Source of the DNA: Caldicellulosiruptor morganii | GTDB lineage: Bacteria; Bacillota; Thermoanaerobacteria; Caldicellulosiruptorales; Caldicellulosiruptoraceae | Length of the DNA: 64,000 nt | Reading direction: 5' to 3' | Assembly (NCBI RefSeq): GCF_026810225.1 | Contig: NZ_CP113865.1 | Coordinates: 1,384,001 to 1,448,000 of the forward strand | Shown: positions 16,132-26,357 of the stretch, in pieces | How positions within the stretch are numbered: the first letter of the stretch is position 1 | How the letters are laid out: each line of letters begins with the position of its first letter | Made by a program: the position numbers and the translations under genes | Notes under the pieces: generated by a model | Database searches by the model: none | Seen by the model: only the letters and a program-made list of their open reading frames with translations | What the model was told of the DNA's origin: nothing

Positions 16132-16160
16132 ATTATAAACCTTTATTTGAGTTTTGTCAA
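16132..16160 (-). promoter_or_regulatory. Consensus sigmaA promoter for DUF177-rpmF
   Basis: Minus strand: TTGACA (16160-16155), exactly 17 nt, TATAAT (16137-16132). Both hexamers and spacing are ideal, so strong constitutive expression is expected. Confidence 0.88.
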
Positions 16161-16164
16161 TTCA

Positions 16165-16806
16165 TTATTGAACTGTGATAGAATCCTTAATAGCTTCAAA
16201 TATCTTATCTCCTATACCATTTACATTTTTTATCTCTTCTATACTTTTAAAAGGGCCATGTTTTTGCCTGTACTCTATTATCCTTTCTGCAAGTTTGTCA
16301 CCTATTCTATCAAGAGTTTTTAGCTCTTCCTTGGATGCAGTATTAATATTTATCTTACCACTTTTGACAGATAGATTGCCAGAAATTTGTTCAGTCTGAG
16401 ATGCCAGCATTGTTTGATTTTGCATCTCACCAATTTTAGGAATATAAATTTTCTGACCATCCTGCAGCTTCTCGGCAAGATTTATAACATTCAGGTCGCT
16501 GTTTGGTAAAACACCTCCTGCTTTCTCTATTGCATCGTTTACCCGACTGTTGCTCGGAAGCTCATAAACTCCCGGATTTTTTACATTGCCACAAACGTAT
16601 ACCACGTAGTTTTGTGGCCCGGCAATTTGATCTTGTTGCGTATTTTCATTTTCCTGAAGTTGCACCTGTTCATTCTGCGTCTCAAGTATTAACTGGTGAC
16701 CATCATCTTTACTACCTGAGTTTTTAAAGTACTGCAAAATATTCAGGACAACAAGCAGGGCAATTATGACAATCATTATTTTTTCTCTTTTTGAAAACGA
16801 AAACAT
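16165..16806 (-). CDS. comEA: ComEA-like DNA-binding protein
   Basis: The 213-residue protein has one N-terminal membrane anchor (about residues 8-26), a polar Gln-rich linker, an SLBB domain (VVYVCGNVKNPGVYELPSNS, then INLAEKLQDGQKIYIP) and a C-terminal double helix-hairpin-helix: INTASKEELKTLDRIGDKLA and GPFKSIEEIKNVNGIGDKIF. This is the layout of ComEA, the surface DNA receptor of natural transformation. ATG at 16806 (SD AGGGTGA, 7 nt) is preferred over 16842. It is divergent from dacF. comEC is not adjacent, but an MBL lipoprotein similar to the ComEC tail lies at 38534-39415. Confidence 0.9.
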   Translation of the reverse strand: MFSFSKREKIMIVIIALLVVLNILQYFKNSGSKDDGHQLILETQNEQVQLQENENTQQDQIAGPQNYVVYVCGNVKNPGVYELPSNSRVNDAIEKAGGVLPNSDLNVINLAEKLQDGQKIYIPKIGEMQNQTMLASQTEQISGNLSVKSGKININTASKEELKTLDRIGDKLAERIIEYRQKHGPFKSIEEIKNVNGIGDKIFEAIKDSITVQ

Positions 16807-16857
16807 AATTTTTTCACCCTTTCTTTCTAAAAACTGAGACACCGGCAGGATTTATAA

Positions 16858-16887
16858 TTGACTTAATTTAACTGTATAATATATACT
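16858..16887 (+). promoter_or_regulatory. Promoter for dacF
   Basis: TTGACT (16858-16863), 18-nt spacer, TATACT (16882-16887). A TATAAT also occurs at 16875-16880 but at too short a spacing. A weaker promoter for comEA (TTGATG-N18-TATATT on the minus strand) overlaps the same AT-rich stretch. Confidence 0.5.
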
Positions 16888-16935
16888 TATTTTATCATAG
16901 ACATCAAAAGTTTTTGAAGGAGGCAAAATATTTTA

Positions 16936-18303
16936 ATGACAAAAAAGTTAAAACAACTCTTTTTCGGTTATTTAAAAATCATATTGCTGCTAACTTTTTT
17001 AATTCTAAACACTCCAGTACCAATTTATGCAACACAGGAAAATAATAATCTATTACCCGATATAAGTGCTAAGTCAGCAATTCTTATTGATGCATATACA
17101 GGACAAATCCTTTATCAGAAAAATCCGGATTTGAAATGTTTTCCTGCAAGTACAACAAAGCTCCTGACAGCTCTTGTTGCAATTTCTAAAGAAAAGGATC
17201 TTAACAAAATTTTTAAAGTCTCTAAAACTGCCATAATGATAGAACCTGGTGGCAGCAGTTACTACCTTAACGAAGGTGAAACAATATCTTTCCAGGATGC
17301 TCTTTATGCAATGCTTTTAATCTCAGCAAACGATGCCGCCAATGTAATCGCTGAAAATGTCTCTGGCAGTATACAAGAGTTTGTTAAAGAGATGAATTCA
17401 TTTGCTCAAAGCATAGGTGCAAAAGATTCTCATTTTGTAAATCCAAATGGTCTTCACAATCCCCAGCATTACACAACAGCTCATGACCTGGGTTTAGTTG
17501 CTCGGGAAGCTTATAAAAATGAAATACTGCGAAAGATTATGTCAACTACTGAATATAAAATTACAACAGCTTCAATGCATAAAAAACCTGATTGGCAAAT
17601 TATATACAATATTAACAAACTTTTGAGAAAAAATTCAAAGTATTATTACCCTTATGCAAATGGTATGAAGACAGGCTATACTGCTCAGGCAAAAAGATGC
17701 TTGATTGCTTCTGCTAAAAAGGATGATATAGACCTAATTGCAGTGATCTTGGCATCTGATGATGCTTTTGCCGATGCAATTAAACTTTTCAATTATGGTT
17801 TTAATAATTTTAAAAAAGAAGAATTGTTTAAACAAAATCAGATTGTCGGAAAGATGATGGTAGACAAAACTAACAATAAATGGATTGAAGGATACATTAA
17901 ATCTTCGTTTTTTATTCTAAAAAGTCAAAGCTCTAACTCGCAGAAACAGGATATTACTTATCAAGTGGACTTTCTCAAAGATATAAAACCACCAGTACAC
18001 AAAGATACTGTAATTGGAAATGTATACATTTATAGTAGTGGGAATTTGCTAACTTCCATTCCTGTGCTCTCATATGAAAGCTATATTCCTCAACCAGAGG
18101 TTTCAACACTTATAAATAGTGCAAAAAAAGGATTTGTCAAAGGATTCAAATTCTTGCTTTATTTTCTTATCATTGTTGTGATGATGACGGTTATTTTTAT
18201 AATAGCAACTATAATAAGGCTGAAGAGAAGAAAAGTAAAACTCAGACTGAGATCAACCAAGACAATAGACTTTTCATCATTTATAAGCAAAAAACTAAAG
18301 TAA
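16936..18303 (+). CDS. dacF: D-alanyl-D-alanine carboxypeptidase (penicillin-binding protein 5 family)
   Basis: A 455-residue serine DD-carboxypeptidase that trims peptidoglycan stem peptides outside the membrane. Residues 12-32 form a signal peptide. The three active-site motifs are present: STTK at 72-75 (nucleophile Ser72), SAN at 130-132 and KTG at 245-247. After the catalytic domain there is a PBP5-type C-terminal region and, unusually for a protein often anchored by an amphipathic helix, a true membrane helix at about 405-428 followed by a basic tail. SD GGAGG lies about 13 nt before the ATG, longer than usual. The dacF/dacB sub-name is uncertain. Confidence 0.9.
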   Translation: MTKKLKQLFFGYLKIILLLTFLILNTPVPIYATQENNNLLPDISAKSAILIDAYTGQILYQKNPDLKCFPASTTKLLTALVAISKEKDLNKIFKVSKTAIMIEPGGSSYYLNEGETISFQDALYAMLLISANDAANVIAENVSGSIQEFVKEMNSFAQSIGAKDSHFVNPNGLHNPQHYTTAHDLGLVAREAYKNEILRKIMSTTEYKITTASMHKKPDWQIIYNINKLLRKNSKYYYPYANGMKTGYTAQAKRCLIASAKKDDIDLIAVILASDDAFADAIKLFNYGFNNFKKEELFKQNQIVGKMMVDKTNNKWIEGYIKSSFFILKSQSSNSQKQDITYQVDFLKDIKPPVHKDTVIGNVYIYSSGNLLTSIPVLSYESYIPQPEVSTLINSAKKGFVKGFKFLLYFLIIVVMMTVIFIIATIIRLKRRKVKLRLRSTKTIDFSSFISKKLK

Positions 18304-18307
18304 AAAA

Positions 18308-18333
18308 AGAGGGTCGGTTGACCCTCTTTTTTT
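18308..18333. terminator. Bidirectional terminator between dacF and leuS
   Basis: AGAGGGTC (18308-18315) and GACCCTCT (18320-18327) form an 8-bp stem with loop GGTT; A-tract on the left and T-tract on the right allow termination from both sides. It lies between the convergent dacF and leuS stops. Confidence 0.9.
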
Positions 18334-18337
18334 ACAG

Positions 18338-20791
18338 TTACTTCACCACTATATTAACAAGTCTATTTTTAACATATATAAACTTCACAATCTCTTTTCC
18401 ACCTAAAAGATCTTTTATCTTGTCATCATTCAAAATCTTTTCTTTTAGCTCATCTTCAGAAATATCAGTAGGAATCTCAAATCTTGCTCTTATCTTGCCA
18501 TTTATCTGAACAGCTATTTCTACACTTTTTCTGACAAGTGCATTTTCGTCATACTCTGGCCATGAAACATCTTCAATATCTCCCTCAAACCCCATAATCT
18601 CCCATAACTCACATGCAATATGCGGAGTAAATGGGTATATCAAAATTAGAAGATTCCTGAGTGTTTTTAAAACCAATTCTTCATTTAAAACTCCTTTTTC
18701 TTTGTAATCGTACAAGAAATTTAAAAGCTCCATAATACTACTAATTGCGGTGTTGAAGCTAAACCTTTCTCCAATATCCTCTGTAACCTTTTTGATTGTG
18801 TAATTTAGCCTGTAATTCAGTTCATCATCAAGTTCGGACTGACCTGTTAAATCTTTATTAGAAAGTTTATCTTTCAGCTCAATATAAAGTCTCCAAAGCC
18901 TGTTTAAAAATCTAAAGCAGCCTTCTACACCTTGATCTGACCATTCTAAATCTCTTTCAGGCGGTGCCGCAAAAAGAATAAATAACCTTGCTGTATCAGC
19001 ACCATACTTTTCCACTATATCTTCAGGACTTACAATATTCCCCAGAGATTTTGACATTTTCGCTCCATCTTTTAACACCATACCCTGCGTCAGAAGATTC
19101 TTAAACGGCTCTTCAAATGGCACATATCCCAGGTCATAAAGTACCTTGGTAAAGAAGCGTGAATATAAAAGATGCAGTATTGCATGCTCCACTCCACCAA
19201 TATACTGGTCAACAGGAAGCCAGTAATCCACAAGTGACTTTTCAAAAGGTTTTTCAGTATTCTTAGGGTCTGCATACCTGAAATAGTACCACGATGAACA
19301 TATAAAGGTGTCCATTGTATCAGTTTCTCTTTTGGCTGGTTTTCCACATTTTGGACAGGTTGTATTTACAAACTCCTCACAGTAAGCAAGCGGTGATTGC
19401 CCAGTGGGTTTGAACTCAACATTGTATGGTAAAAGTACTGGTAATTGTTCCTCTGGCACAGGTACAATCCCACATTCATCACAGTACACAATAGGAATTG
19501 GCGCTCCCCAGTAACGCTGACGAGAGATTAACCAGTCTCTTAGTTTATAAGTAACACAAGCTCTGCCACAACCCTTTTCTTCAAGATATTCAGTAATCTT
19601 TTTCATAGCCTCTTTGTTGTTCAGCCCATCAAATTTACCCGAATTAATTAATACACCTTCTCCTTCATAAGCACTTTGAAGATTTTCTGTATCAACTTGA
19701 TCTCCTTTTATTACAACCTTTATGGGCAAGTTATATTTTTTGGCAAAGTCATAGTCTCTCTGGTCATGAGCTGGAACGCCCATTACTGCACCTGTTCCAT
19801 AGTCTACAAGTACATAGTTTGCAATCCAAATAGGCACCTTTTCTCCTGTCAGCGGATGGATAGCATAACCACCTGTGAATCTACCTTCTTTTTCTGTTTC
19901 CGTCGAAGTCCTTTCTATTTCGTTTAAATATTGCATCTTTTCAATAAACTCAAGACATTCCTTTTCCTGTGGTTTTCCTGCAATTATCTCTCTGGTAAGT
20001 GGATGTTCAGGAGCTAAAACCAAATATGTCACACCAAAAAGAGTATCAGGTCTTGTGGTGAACACTTTGACCTTTTTATTCAGTCCTTCTACTTCAAATT
20101 CTATTTCTGCACCTTCGCTTTTTCCAATCCAGTTTCTCTGCATAACCTTGACTTTTTCTGGCCACCCTTCAAGCTTTTCTATATCACGAAGGAGTCTTTC
20201 TGCATAATTGGTTATTCTGAAAAACCACTGCTCCAAATCTTTTTTGCCTACAAGAGATTTGCATCTTTCACATCTTCCATTTACAACCTGCTCATTTGCC
20301 AAAACTGTTTCACAGGATGGGCACCAATTGACATAAGATCTTTTTCTGTATGCAAGTCCGGCTTTGTAAAATTGCAAAAACATCCATTGTGTCCATTTAT
20401 AGTAGTCCGGGTGACATGTGGCAATTTCCCTGTCCCAATCGTAACTAATACCAAGTTCTTTTAGCTGTCTTTTCATATTTTCAATGTTTGACCATGTCCA
20501 ATCAGAAGGATGAATTCCGTGTTTGATAGCAGCATTTTCTGCGGGAAGTCCAAAGGCATCCCAGCCCATTGGATGAAGCACATTATATCCTTTGAGTCTC
20601 ATAAAACGTGCAAACACATCACCAATTGAATAGTTTCTCACATGTCCCATGTGAAGTTTTCCAGAAGGATATGGAAACATTTCCAGCACATAATACTTGG
20701 GTTTTGGACTATCTTCTGTAACCTTGTACTTATTTTGCGAAAACCATTTTTGCTGCCACTTCTTTTCGATTTCTCTAAAATTGTATTCCAT
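18338..20791 (-). CDS. leuS: Leucyl-tRNA synthetase
   Basis: The 817-residue class I synthetase contains the HIGH-type motif as HMGH ([12 protein letters not shown]), a CP1 editing domain ([34 protein letters not shown]), a zinc-like module ([17 protein letters not shown]) and the KMSKS motif in [15 protein letters not shown] at 20791 is chosen because GGGGG lies 8 nt upstream; an earlier ATG at 20809 lacks this. No T-box leader precedes it: rsfS ends only 45 nt upstream, so it depends on the upstream operon or an internal promoter. Confidence 0.97.
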   Translation of the reverse strand: MEYNFREIEKKWQQKWFSQNKYKVTEDSPKPKYYVLEMFPYPSGKLHMGHVRNYSIGDVFARFMRLKGYNVLHPMGWDAFGLPAENAAIKHGIHPSDWTWSNIENMKRQLKELGISYDWDREIATCHPDYYKWTQWMFLQFYKAGLAYRKRSYVNWCPSCETVLANEQVVNGRCERCKSLVGKKDLEQWFFRITNYAERLLRDIEKLEGWPEKVKVMQRNWIGKSEGAEIEFEVEGLNKKVKVFTTRPDTLFGVTYLVLAPEHPLTREIIAGKPQEKECLEFIEKMQYLNEIERTSTETEKEGRFTGGYAIHPLTGEKVPIWIANYVLVDYGTGAVMGVPAHDQRDYDFAKKYNLPIKVVIKGDQVDTENLQSAYEGEGVLINSGKFDGLNNKEAMKKITEYLEEKGCGRACVTYKLRDWLISRQRYWGAPIPIVYCDECGIVPVPEEQLPVLLPYNVEFKPTGQSPLAYCEEFVNTTCPKCGKPAKRETDTMDTFICSSWYYFRYADPKNTEKPFEKSLVDYWLPVDQYIGGVEHAILHLLYSRFFTKVLYDLGYVPFEEPFKNLLTQGMVLKDGAKMSKSLGNIVSPEDIVEKYGADTARLFILFAAPPERDLEWSDQGVEGCFRFLNRLWRLYIELKDKLSNKDLTGQSELDDELNYRLNYTIKKVTEDIGERFSFNTAISSIMELLNFLYDYKEKGVLNEELVLKTLRNLLILIYPFTPHIACELWEIMGFEGDIEDVSWPEYDENALVRKSVEIAVQINGKIRARFEIPTDISEDELKEKILNDDKIKDLLGGKEIVKFIYVKNRLVNIVVK

Positions 20792-20835
20792 AAACCATAC
20801 CCCCATCAAATTTATCTTTTGAGTACCCCAAAATA

Positions 20836-21162
20836 TTACATTGCTATCTCAACCTTTTGTGCATCTATCCATAACCTTTCTAAATTGTAAAATTCTCTTT
20901 CTTTTTCATGAAATATATGCACAATTATATCACCATAGTCAACAACAACCCATCTATAGCTCTCTTTCCCTTCAATTCTGAGTATCTGAGCAGGAGATTT
21001 CTCTTCAATTTCATCAACAAGTGCTTTTACATGCTGAATATTCGAAGCGCTGCATATTATAAAATAATCAGCTATTATCGTAAGTTTTGATATATCCAGT
21101 ACCACAATATCCTGCGCTTTTTTCTCACTGAGAAGTCTAACGATCTGAAGTATCTTTTCCAA
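20836..21162 (-). CDS. rsfS: Ribosomal silencing factor RsfS
   Basis: A 108-residue RsfS/YbeB/Iojap protein. It shows the conserved [18 protein letters not shown], then [19 protein letters not shown] and FYNLERLW. RsfS binds L14 on the large subunit and blocks subunit joining when nutrients run out. The start is TTG at 21162 with GGGGTGA about 10 nt upstream. The order nadD-yqeK-LCP-rsfS is the usual Clostridia gene order. Confidence 0.96.
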   Translation of the reverse strand: MEKILQIVRLLSEKKAQDIVVLDISKLTIIADYFIICSASNIQHVKALVDEIEEKSPAQILRIEGKESYRWVVVDYGDIIVHIFHEKEREFYNLERLWIDAQKVEIAM

Positions 21163-21182
21163 TTTAATTATGTCACCCCTTT

Positions 21183-22394
21183 TTACTTTACTTTAATATA
21201 AACATCAAACCTATCATTATAATCAGGTGAATACACAATCTCGTAAGTAGAAAGATCAAGGTCATTTTTTAGCAGCTGTAAATACTTTCTATTCACTCTC
21301 TTAAGTTCAACCTGATTATTTTCAATCTTATTTGTCCTCCCAAGCTCAACACTCACATACCCTTTATTCTTAAGGTCATTTTTAAACTGGATTATCCTTT
21401 CGTCAGTTGAAGTTGATAAGATTTTAATCTTCAGCTCATCTTTTGATACATCGGGTTCATTTAGATGGTCCACCAAAGCTTTACATTTTTCTTCATCCAG
21501 AATATAATAGGAAATTTTGTCTATATACTTGGGATAACCAGGTAGAATTGTCATCATGATACTTTGCATATTGAATTTACCTATGTTTTGGATAAACCAC
21601 ATAATTTCATTTTTTGTAAAATTATGATCTGTATATTTAGAAACTGTTTGTACTATTACCGGGAGTCTTACTATATTTTGTGGCTTTAATACTTTTTCAA
21701 TTAAAGCATACACAAACTTTCTTTGCATTTCAATACGACCTAAATCTCCACCTTTTCCATATTCTTTACCATTGGAATTATGCCTCCATCGCAAAAATTC
21801 AACAGCTTTCTCACCGTTCAGGTGCTGAAGACCTGCGGGAATGTCGATATAAAGCTCTTTTCCGGGCGTGGTGTCAACATAGTAAAGATGAAACGGTACT
21901 TCAACATCAACTCCACCCACCAAATCCACTATTCTCTTAACAGCTTCATAATTTACAGCAACGTATTTGTCTATCTTTATACCAAGAACATCTTCCACTG
22001 TTTTTACAGCAAGCTTTGATTTGCCATAGGCATACGCAGCATTTATTTTTGAGTACCCTTTTATGCCCTCAATTTTAACTCTTGTATCTCTTGGTATTGA
22101 AACTACTACTATCTGAAAGTCTTTTTGTATACGAACAAGCATTATGGTATCTGATCTTCCACCCTGTTTTTCATCACTTCCCAGCACAAGAATATTTATA
22201 GGAAGCTTGTTTTCCATATTGGCACTTTCAGTATTTGTAACCTTTTCAATAATTTCACCCAAAAAAGGTGGTATGGTTTTTGTTTGTTTTATATACAACC
22301 CAGTTGCCAAAATTCCAACAAGAATAACAGCTATTGTAACTAAAAAAGAAATCAAAAATACTTTTGCTTCTTTTCGAAGTTGGATTTTTTTCAA
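21183..22394 (-). CDS. LytR-CpsA-Psr (LCP) family glycopolymer transferase
   Basis: The 403-residue protein has an N-terminal membrane anchor (about 12-34) and an extracytoplasmic LCP domain: INILVLGSDEKQGGRSDTIML, VVSIPRDTRVKIEG, KINAAYAYG and the Arg-rich FLRWRHNSNGKEYGKGGDLGR. LCP enzymes move polyprenyl-linked polymers such as teichoic acid or capsule onto peptidoglycan. The last roughly 100 residues look like a LytR_C domain. TTG start at 22394 overlaps the yqeK stop. A second LCP gene lies at 28515-29828 next to polysaccharide genes. Confidence 0.9.
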   Translation of the reverse strand: MKKIQLRKEAKVFLISFLVTIAVILVGILATGLYIKQTKTIPPFLGEIIEKVTNTESANMENKLPINILVLGSDEKQGGRSDTIMLVRIQKDFQIVVVSIPRDTRVKIEGIKGYSKINAAYAYGKSKLAVKTVEDVLGIKIDKYVAVNYEAVKRIVDLVGGVDVEVPFHLYYVDTTPGKELYIDIPAGLQHLNGEKAVEFLRWRHNSNGKEYGKGGDLGRIEMQRKFVYALIEKVLKPQNIVRLPVIVQTVSKYTDHNFTKNEIMWFIQNIGKFNMQSIMMTILPGYPKYIDKISYYILDEEKCKALVDHLNEPDVSKDELKIKILSTSTDERIIQFKNDLKNKGYVSVELGRTNKIENNQVELKRVNRKYLQLLKNDLDLSTYEIVYSPDYNDRFDVYIKVK

Positions 22395-22969
22395 TTGCCC
22401 TCCCCGCTTTCTTTGAGAATTAATTGATTCCTTGCAAAAATAGTAGAAGGATGAATAAGACCACCTTTTTCAATTACATATTTTATTGTATTGTCCATTG
22501 CCATAACCACTGCCCTATCAAGATTTTCAAAAGACTTTTCGCGCAAAATTTCCACTGATTTGAATTTTCTTGATGGCTCAATTAAATCAGCAACATAAAT
22601 AATCTTTTCCAGCTTTGTCATGTTCTCTCTTCCAGTTGTGTGATAAGCTATGGCATTCAATATTTCAACATCGTAAATCTTGAAAAGCTGTTTAGCAAGA
22701 TAGCTTCCTGCCGGACCATGTAAAAGCTCTGGCTGATTTATCATTATGTTATCTATAACTATACCAGATTTGAAAGCACAATTCAACAACTCTTCTCTAT
22801 CAAGACACTTTGCACAGTCATGAACAAGCCCTGCAACCATAGCTTTTTGGATATCCTCTCCAAACCTTTGAGCAAGTAAAATTGCATATTCCATCGTTCC
22901 CAGTGAATGGAGAAACCTTTGCTCATCCAAAAGGTCTTTTAGTTTTGCTTTGATTGCATCAATATTCAC
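22391..22969 (-). CDS. yqeK: HD-domain nucleotide hydrolase YqeK
   Basis: The 192-residue HD protein carries RFLHSLGTMEYAILLAQRFG, LVHDCAKCL, HGPAGSYLAKQ, AIAYHTTGRENMTKLEKI and YVADLIEPSR, which fit the YqeK family of symmetrical diadenosine tetraphosphate (Ap4A) hydrolases. GTG start at 22969 overlaps the nadD stop, so translation is coupled. In Firmicutes yqeK nearly always follows nadD, and some genomes fuse the two. Confidence 0.93.
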   Translation of the reverse strand: MNIDAIKAKLKDLLDEQRFLHSLGTMEYAILLAQRFGEDIQKAMVAGLVHDCAKCLDREELLNCAFKSGIVIDNIMINQPELLHGPAGSYLAKQLFKIYDVEILNAIAYHTTGRENMTKLEKIIYVADLIEPSRKFKSVEILREKSFENLDRAVVMAMDNTIKYVIEKGGLIHPSTIFARNQLILKESGEGN

Positions 22970-23556
22970 TCTTTATAAAGCCCCTTTCTTATTATATATT
23001 CTTCCACCTTTGGATGCACCATATATCTTATACTCCTGTTCTCTTTTATCAATCTTCTGATCTCGGTTGAAGAAATATCGATAATTGGCATATCTATCAG
23101 AATTATTTCTGCATTGTATATACAAAAAAATTTTTCTATTTGTTTTCTTATCAAATCCCTTTCCCTTTCTCTTGGCAGAACAATGATGGGGAATTTTTTA
23201 AGTATCTGCTCTGCTTTGTACCACTTTTTTATCTCAAAAAGGTTATCACTTCCTATAATAAAGTATACCTTTTCATAAAGGATTGAAAAATATTCCAGTG
23301 TGTTTATAGTAAAACTCGGTCCTTCTTTTTTAATCTCAAAATCACTCACTTCAAAGTCCGGGTTATCTTCAATTGAAAGTCTTACCATTTCAAATCTGTG
23401 CTGTGGCAATGCAATCTCAGAGTTTTTATGGGGTGGTGTACCATTGGGTACAAATATAATCCTGTCAACATCCGTAAAATTTTTAACATACTGTGCCATA
23501 ATCAAATGTCCTATATGAATTGGATTAAATGTTCCACCAAATATAGCTACTTTCAT
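22966..23556 (-). CDS. nadD: Nicotinate-nucleotide adenylyltransferase
   Basis: The 196-residue enzyme adenylates nicotinate mononucleotide in NAD synthesis. The nucleotidyltransferase motif GTFNPIHIGHLIMAQ and the C-terminal ISSTEIRRLI are present, as is FIIGSDNLFEIKKWYKAEQI. ATG at 23556 (SD GGAG, 7 nt) is preferred to 23583. It heads the nadD-yqeK-LCP-rsfS-leuS run. The upstream pathway genes nadABC are at 57.9-63.0 kb of the same window, not in this operon. Confidence 0.95.
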   Translation of the reverse strand: MKVAIFGGTFNPIHIGHLIMAQYVKNFTDVDRIIFVPNGTPPHKNSEIALPQHRFEMVRLSIEDNPDFEVSDFEIKKEGPSFTINTLEYFSILYEKVYFIIGSDNLFEIKKWYKAEQILKKFPIIVLPRERERDLIRKQIEKFFCIYNAEIILIDMPIIDISSTEIRRLIKENRSIRYMVHPKVEEYIIRKGLYKE

Positions 23557-23643
23557 CAAACAACTCCTTGAATTTATCACCATATCTAAGATATTATAAT
23601 AAAATAAATCCTCTTAAATCTCAAGAAAATTTAAAGAATCACC

Positions 23644-23673
23644 ATTGCATATTTATTCATTTGGGTGTATAAT
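23644..23673 (+). promoter_or_regulatory. argGH promoter overlapped by an ARG-box-like operator
   Basis: -35 TTGCAT (23645-23650), 17-nt spacer, -10 TATAAT (23668-23673). Positions 23644-23661 read ATTGCATATTTATTCATT, matching the ArgR/AhrC ARG box WNTGAATWWWWATTCANW with one mismatch (C for A at 23648). The box covers the -35, so arginine-dependent repression is expected. Confidence 0.65.
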
Positions 23674-23707
23674 TTTATAAAAAACTATAAAGTGAGGGGA
23701 AATGCAA

Positions 23708-24925
23708 ATGCAATTTGATAAGGTAGTACTTGCGTATTCTGGGGGCTTAGATACCTCGGTAATAATACCCTGGCTAAAGGAAAATTTTGGATGTGAAGTG
23801 ATTGCAGTAGTAGTAGATGTTGGTCAGGAAGATGATTTTGAGGCTATAAAAGAAAGAGCCTACAAAACCGGTGCAGCAAAAGTTTATATAGAAGATGCTA
23901 AAGAAGAATTTGTAAAAGAGTATATATTCCCCACTTTGAAAGCAGGCGCAGTGTATGAAGGAAAGTATCTTCTTGGCACATCAATGGCAAGACCGCTTAT
24001 TGCAAAAAAGCTGGTTGAAATTGCTAAAAAAGAAAATGCTGATGCTATTGCTCACGGTGCAACGGGTAAAGGAAATGATCAGGTAAGATTTGAAGTAACA
24101 ATAAAAGCTCTTTTGCCAGATATAAAAATAATTGCACCGTGGCGAATTTGGAATTTAAAATCACGCGAGGACGAATTGAATTACCTTGCCCAAAAGGGTA
24201 TAGACATTCCTTTTAAAAAGGAAGAAAGCTATAGCATGGATGAGAACATATGGCATCTTTCACATGAAGGTCTTGACTTAGAAGATCCATGGAACATGCC
24301 AAACTTTGATAAGGTGTTAAAGATTACAAAGAATCCTATTTCATTGGATGACCAGCCAGAGATTATTGAAATAGAGTTTGAAAAAGGTATTCCGGTAAAG
24401 GTAAACGGCCAAAAAATGAACTGCGTTGAGCTTTTGAAGTATCTGAATAAAGCCGGTGCTGAACATGGTATAGGAATTGCTGATATAGTAGAGAACAGAC
24501 TTGTGGGAATGAAATCACGCGGTGTGTATGAAACACCTGGTGGCACAATTCTTTACTATGCTCATAGAGAATTAGAATACCTCTGCCTTGACAGAAACAC
24601 ATTACATTTCAAAGAATTTGTTGCAATAAGATTTGCCGAACTTGTGTATGATGGACTCTGGTTTTCACCTTTAAGAGAAGCACTTTCTGCATTTGTTGAC
24701 AAAACTCAAGAAGTTGTTAATGGTACCGTGAAACTTTTACTGTACAGGGGAAATATTTATTCTGCTGGTTCAAAGTCTCCAAATTCTCTCTATATTAAAG
24801 ACCTTGCAACATTTGAGGAAGATCAGATGTACAATCAAAAAGATGCAGAAGGGTTTATAAACTTATTCGGTCTTCCATTGAAGGTATTTGGAATGGTAAA
24901 CAAGAGAGAAGGTGATTTAGATTAA
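23708..24925 (+). CDS. argG: Argininosuccinate synthase
   Basis: The 405-residue ATP-dependent ligase joins citrulline and aspartate. The N-type ATP pyrophosphatase motif [15 protein letters not shown] starts at about residue 8, and [26 protein letters not shown] and [12 protein letters not shown] follow. ATG at 23708 is preferred because GAGGGG is 8 nt upstream; ATG at 23702 would be only 2 nt from it. The final codons overlap the start of argH by five bases. An ARG-box promoter precedes it. Confidence 0.96.
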   Translation: MQFDKVVLAYSGGLDTSVIIPWLKENFGCEVIAVVVDVGQEDDFEAIKERAYKTGAAKVYIEDAKEEFVKEYIFPTLKAGAVYEGKYLLGTSMARPLIAKKLVEIAKKENADAIAHGATGKGNDQVRFEVTIKALLPDIKIIAPWRIWNLKSREDELNYLAQKGIDIPFKKEESYSMDENIWHLSHEGLDLEDPWNMPNFDKVLKITKNPISLDDQPEIIEIEFEKGIPVKVNGQKMNCVELLKYLNKAGAEHGIGIADIVENRLVGMKSRGVYETPGGTILYYAHRELEYLCLDRNTLHFKEFVAIRFAELVYDGLWFSPLREALSAFVDKTQEVVNGTVKLLLYRGNIYSAGSKSPNSLYIKDLATFEEDQMYNQKDAEGFINLFGLPLKVFGMVNKREGDLD

Positions 24926-26300
24926 GCTCTGGGAAGGCAGGTTTTCAAAAGATACAGCAAGGATATTTGATGAATTCAATGCCTCTATTAAGGTTGATAT
25001 CAATCTTTTTGAATATGATATTATGGGCTCTGTTGCACATGCGAAGATGCTTTCAAAATGTGGTATTATATCCGAAGAGGAAGGTAAACTAATTATAACT
25101 GCACTTAACGATATTCTGAATGATTACAGAGATGGTAAAATTGAGTTTGATGTTTCTGATGAAGATGTCCATATGCTAATCGAAAAAGAGCTTATAAAAA
25201 GAATTGGACAGGTAGGAAAAAAGGTCCATACGGCACGAAGTAGAAATGACCAGGTTGTACTTGACGAAAGACTTTTTTGCCGTGAGAAAAATATTTATTT
25301 GCAAGAGTTGATAAAAAATCTGATAAACACCATTATAAAATTGGCAGAGGAAAACACAGACGCAATTATGCCAGGGTTTACTCACCTTCAAAAAGCTCAA
25401 CCGGTTTTGTTTTCACATTATATATTAGCATATGCTCAAATGTTAAAAAGGGACCTTATCAGATTTAAGCAAAATTTTAATTCAATTAATATAAATCCTC
25501 TTGGCAGTGCTGCACTTGCTGGAACCTCCTTTGACATAGATAGATTCTTTGTTGCAAACCAACTTGGATTTGAAGGAGTTACAGAAAACAGCATTGATAC
25601 AGTTTCTGATAGAGATTTTATTCTGGAAATGCTATTTAATATTGCAATACTTCAAATACACCTTTCACGCCTTGCAGAAGATTTTATTATATTTAACACT
25701 GACGAGTTCAAATTTATTGAACTTGATGATGCATATTGTTCGGGTAGCAGTATAATGCCACAAAAGAAAAATCCTGATGCACTTGAGCTGATACGGGGCA
25801 AGACAGGGAGAACAATCGGCAACCTTGTTGGACTATTGACAGTTTTAAAAGCCCTTCCACTTTCTTATAATAAAGACTTACAGGAGGACAAAGAATTTTT
25901 GTTTGATTCTATTGACACTGCTGAAAAGAGCTTAATTATTATAAACGAAATATTAAAAACTTTGAGAGTGAACAAAGAAAATATGCTCATGTCCTGTAAA
26001 TCTGGATTTATCAATGCAACAGACCTTGCCGATTATTTAGTTTCAAAAGGAATTGCGTTTAGAGATGCACATTTTATTGTAGGGAATATTGTTAAGTTCT
26101 GTATAGAAAGCAAAAAAACATTGGAAGATGTTTCTTTGAAGGAGTACAGACAATTCTGTGATAAAATTGAAGAAGATGTTTATGATTTTATAGATATTAG
26201 AAACTGTGTACAAAGGCGCAAAAGCTATGGTGGTACTTCCCAAAAAGCTTTAATGGCTCAAATTGATAATTTAAAAGAATTTTTAAAAAGTTTTGAATAG
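24921..26300 (+). CDS. argH: Argininosuccinate lyase, apparent AUU start codon
   Basis: The full product needs an N-terminus [19 protein letters not shown] (family LWGGRF), which is encoded from 24924. In that frame the codons before it are TAG (24918-24920) and ATT (24921-24923), so ATT is the only possible initiator between the stop and the conserved region. AAGGTG sits 6 nt upstream, a good SD. This gives 459 residues, the normal length; the first in-frame ATG (25023) would remove 34 conserved residues. [20 protein letters not shown] and [12 protein letters not shown] (about 275-286) mark the active site. ATT overlaps the argG stop (ATTAA). Fumarate and arginine are the products. A sequencing error could also explain the missing ATG. 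Confidence 0.9.
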   Translation: MKLWEGRFSKDTARIFDEFNASIKVDINLFEYDIMGSVAHAKMLSKCGIISEEEGKLIITALNDILNDYRDGKIEFDVSDEDVHMLIEKELIKRIGQVGKKVHTARSRNDQVVLDERLFCREKNIYLQELIKNLINTIIKLAEENTDAIMPGFTHLQKAQPVLFSHYILAYAQMLKRDLIRFKQNFNSININPLGSAALAGTSFDIDRFFVANQLGFEGVTENSIDTVSDRDFILEMLFNIAILQIHLSRLAEDFIIFNTDEFKFIELDDAYCSGSSIMPQKKNPDALELIRGKTGRTIGNLVGLLTVLKALPLSYNKDLQEDKEFLFDSIDTAEKSLIIINEILKTLRVNKENMLMSCKSGFINATDLADYLVSKGIAFRDAHFIVGNIVKFCIESKKTLEDVSLKEYRQFCDKIEEDVYDFIDIRNCVQRRKSYGGTSQKALMAQIDNLKEFLKSFE

Positions 26301-26321
26301 AAGATTGATATTCAAACAAAA

Positions 26322-26356
26322 GGGGGCTGCACAGTATTATGTGCAGCCCCCGACTT
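26322..26356. terminator. Bidirectional terminator between argH and rplY
   Basis: A perfect 12-bp stem, GGGGGCTGCACA (26322-26333) with TGTGCAGCCCCC (26340-26351), loop GTATTA, then a T-run at 26354-26358; an A-rich stretch on the left serves the minus strand. Confidence 0.92.
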
Positions 26357-26357
26357 T

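Noticed and set aside
20792-20835. T-box riboswitch upstream of leuS
   Set aside because: Only about 45 nt separate rsfS and leuS; there is no room or AGGGUGG-type motif.
25023-26300. argH starting at the ATG at 25023
   Set aside because: This would delete 34 conserved residues including the LWEGRF block and has no SD, whereas ATT at 24921 has one.
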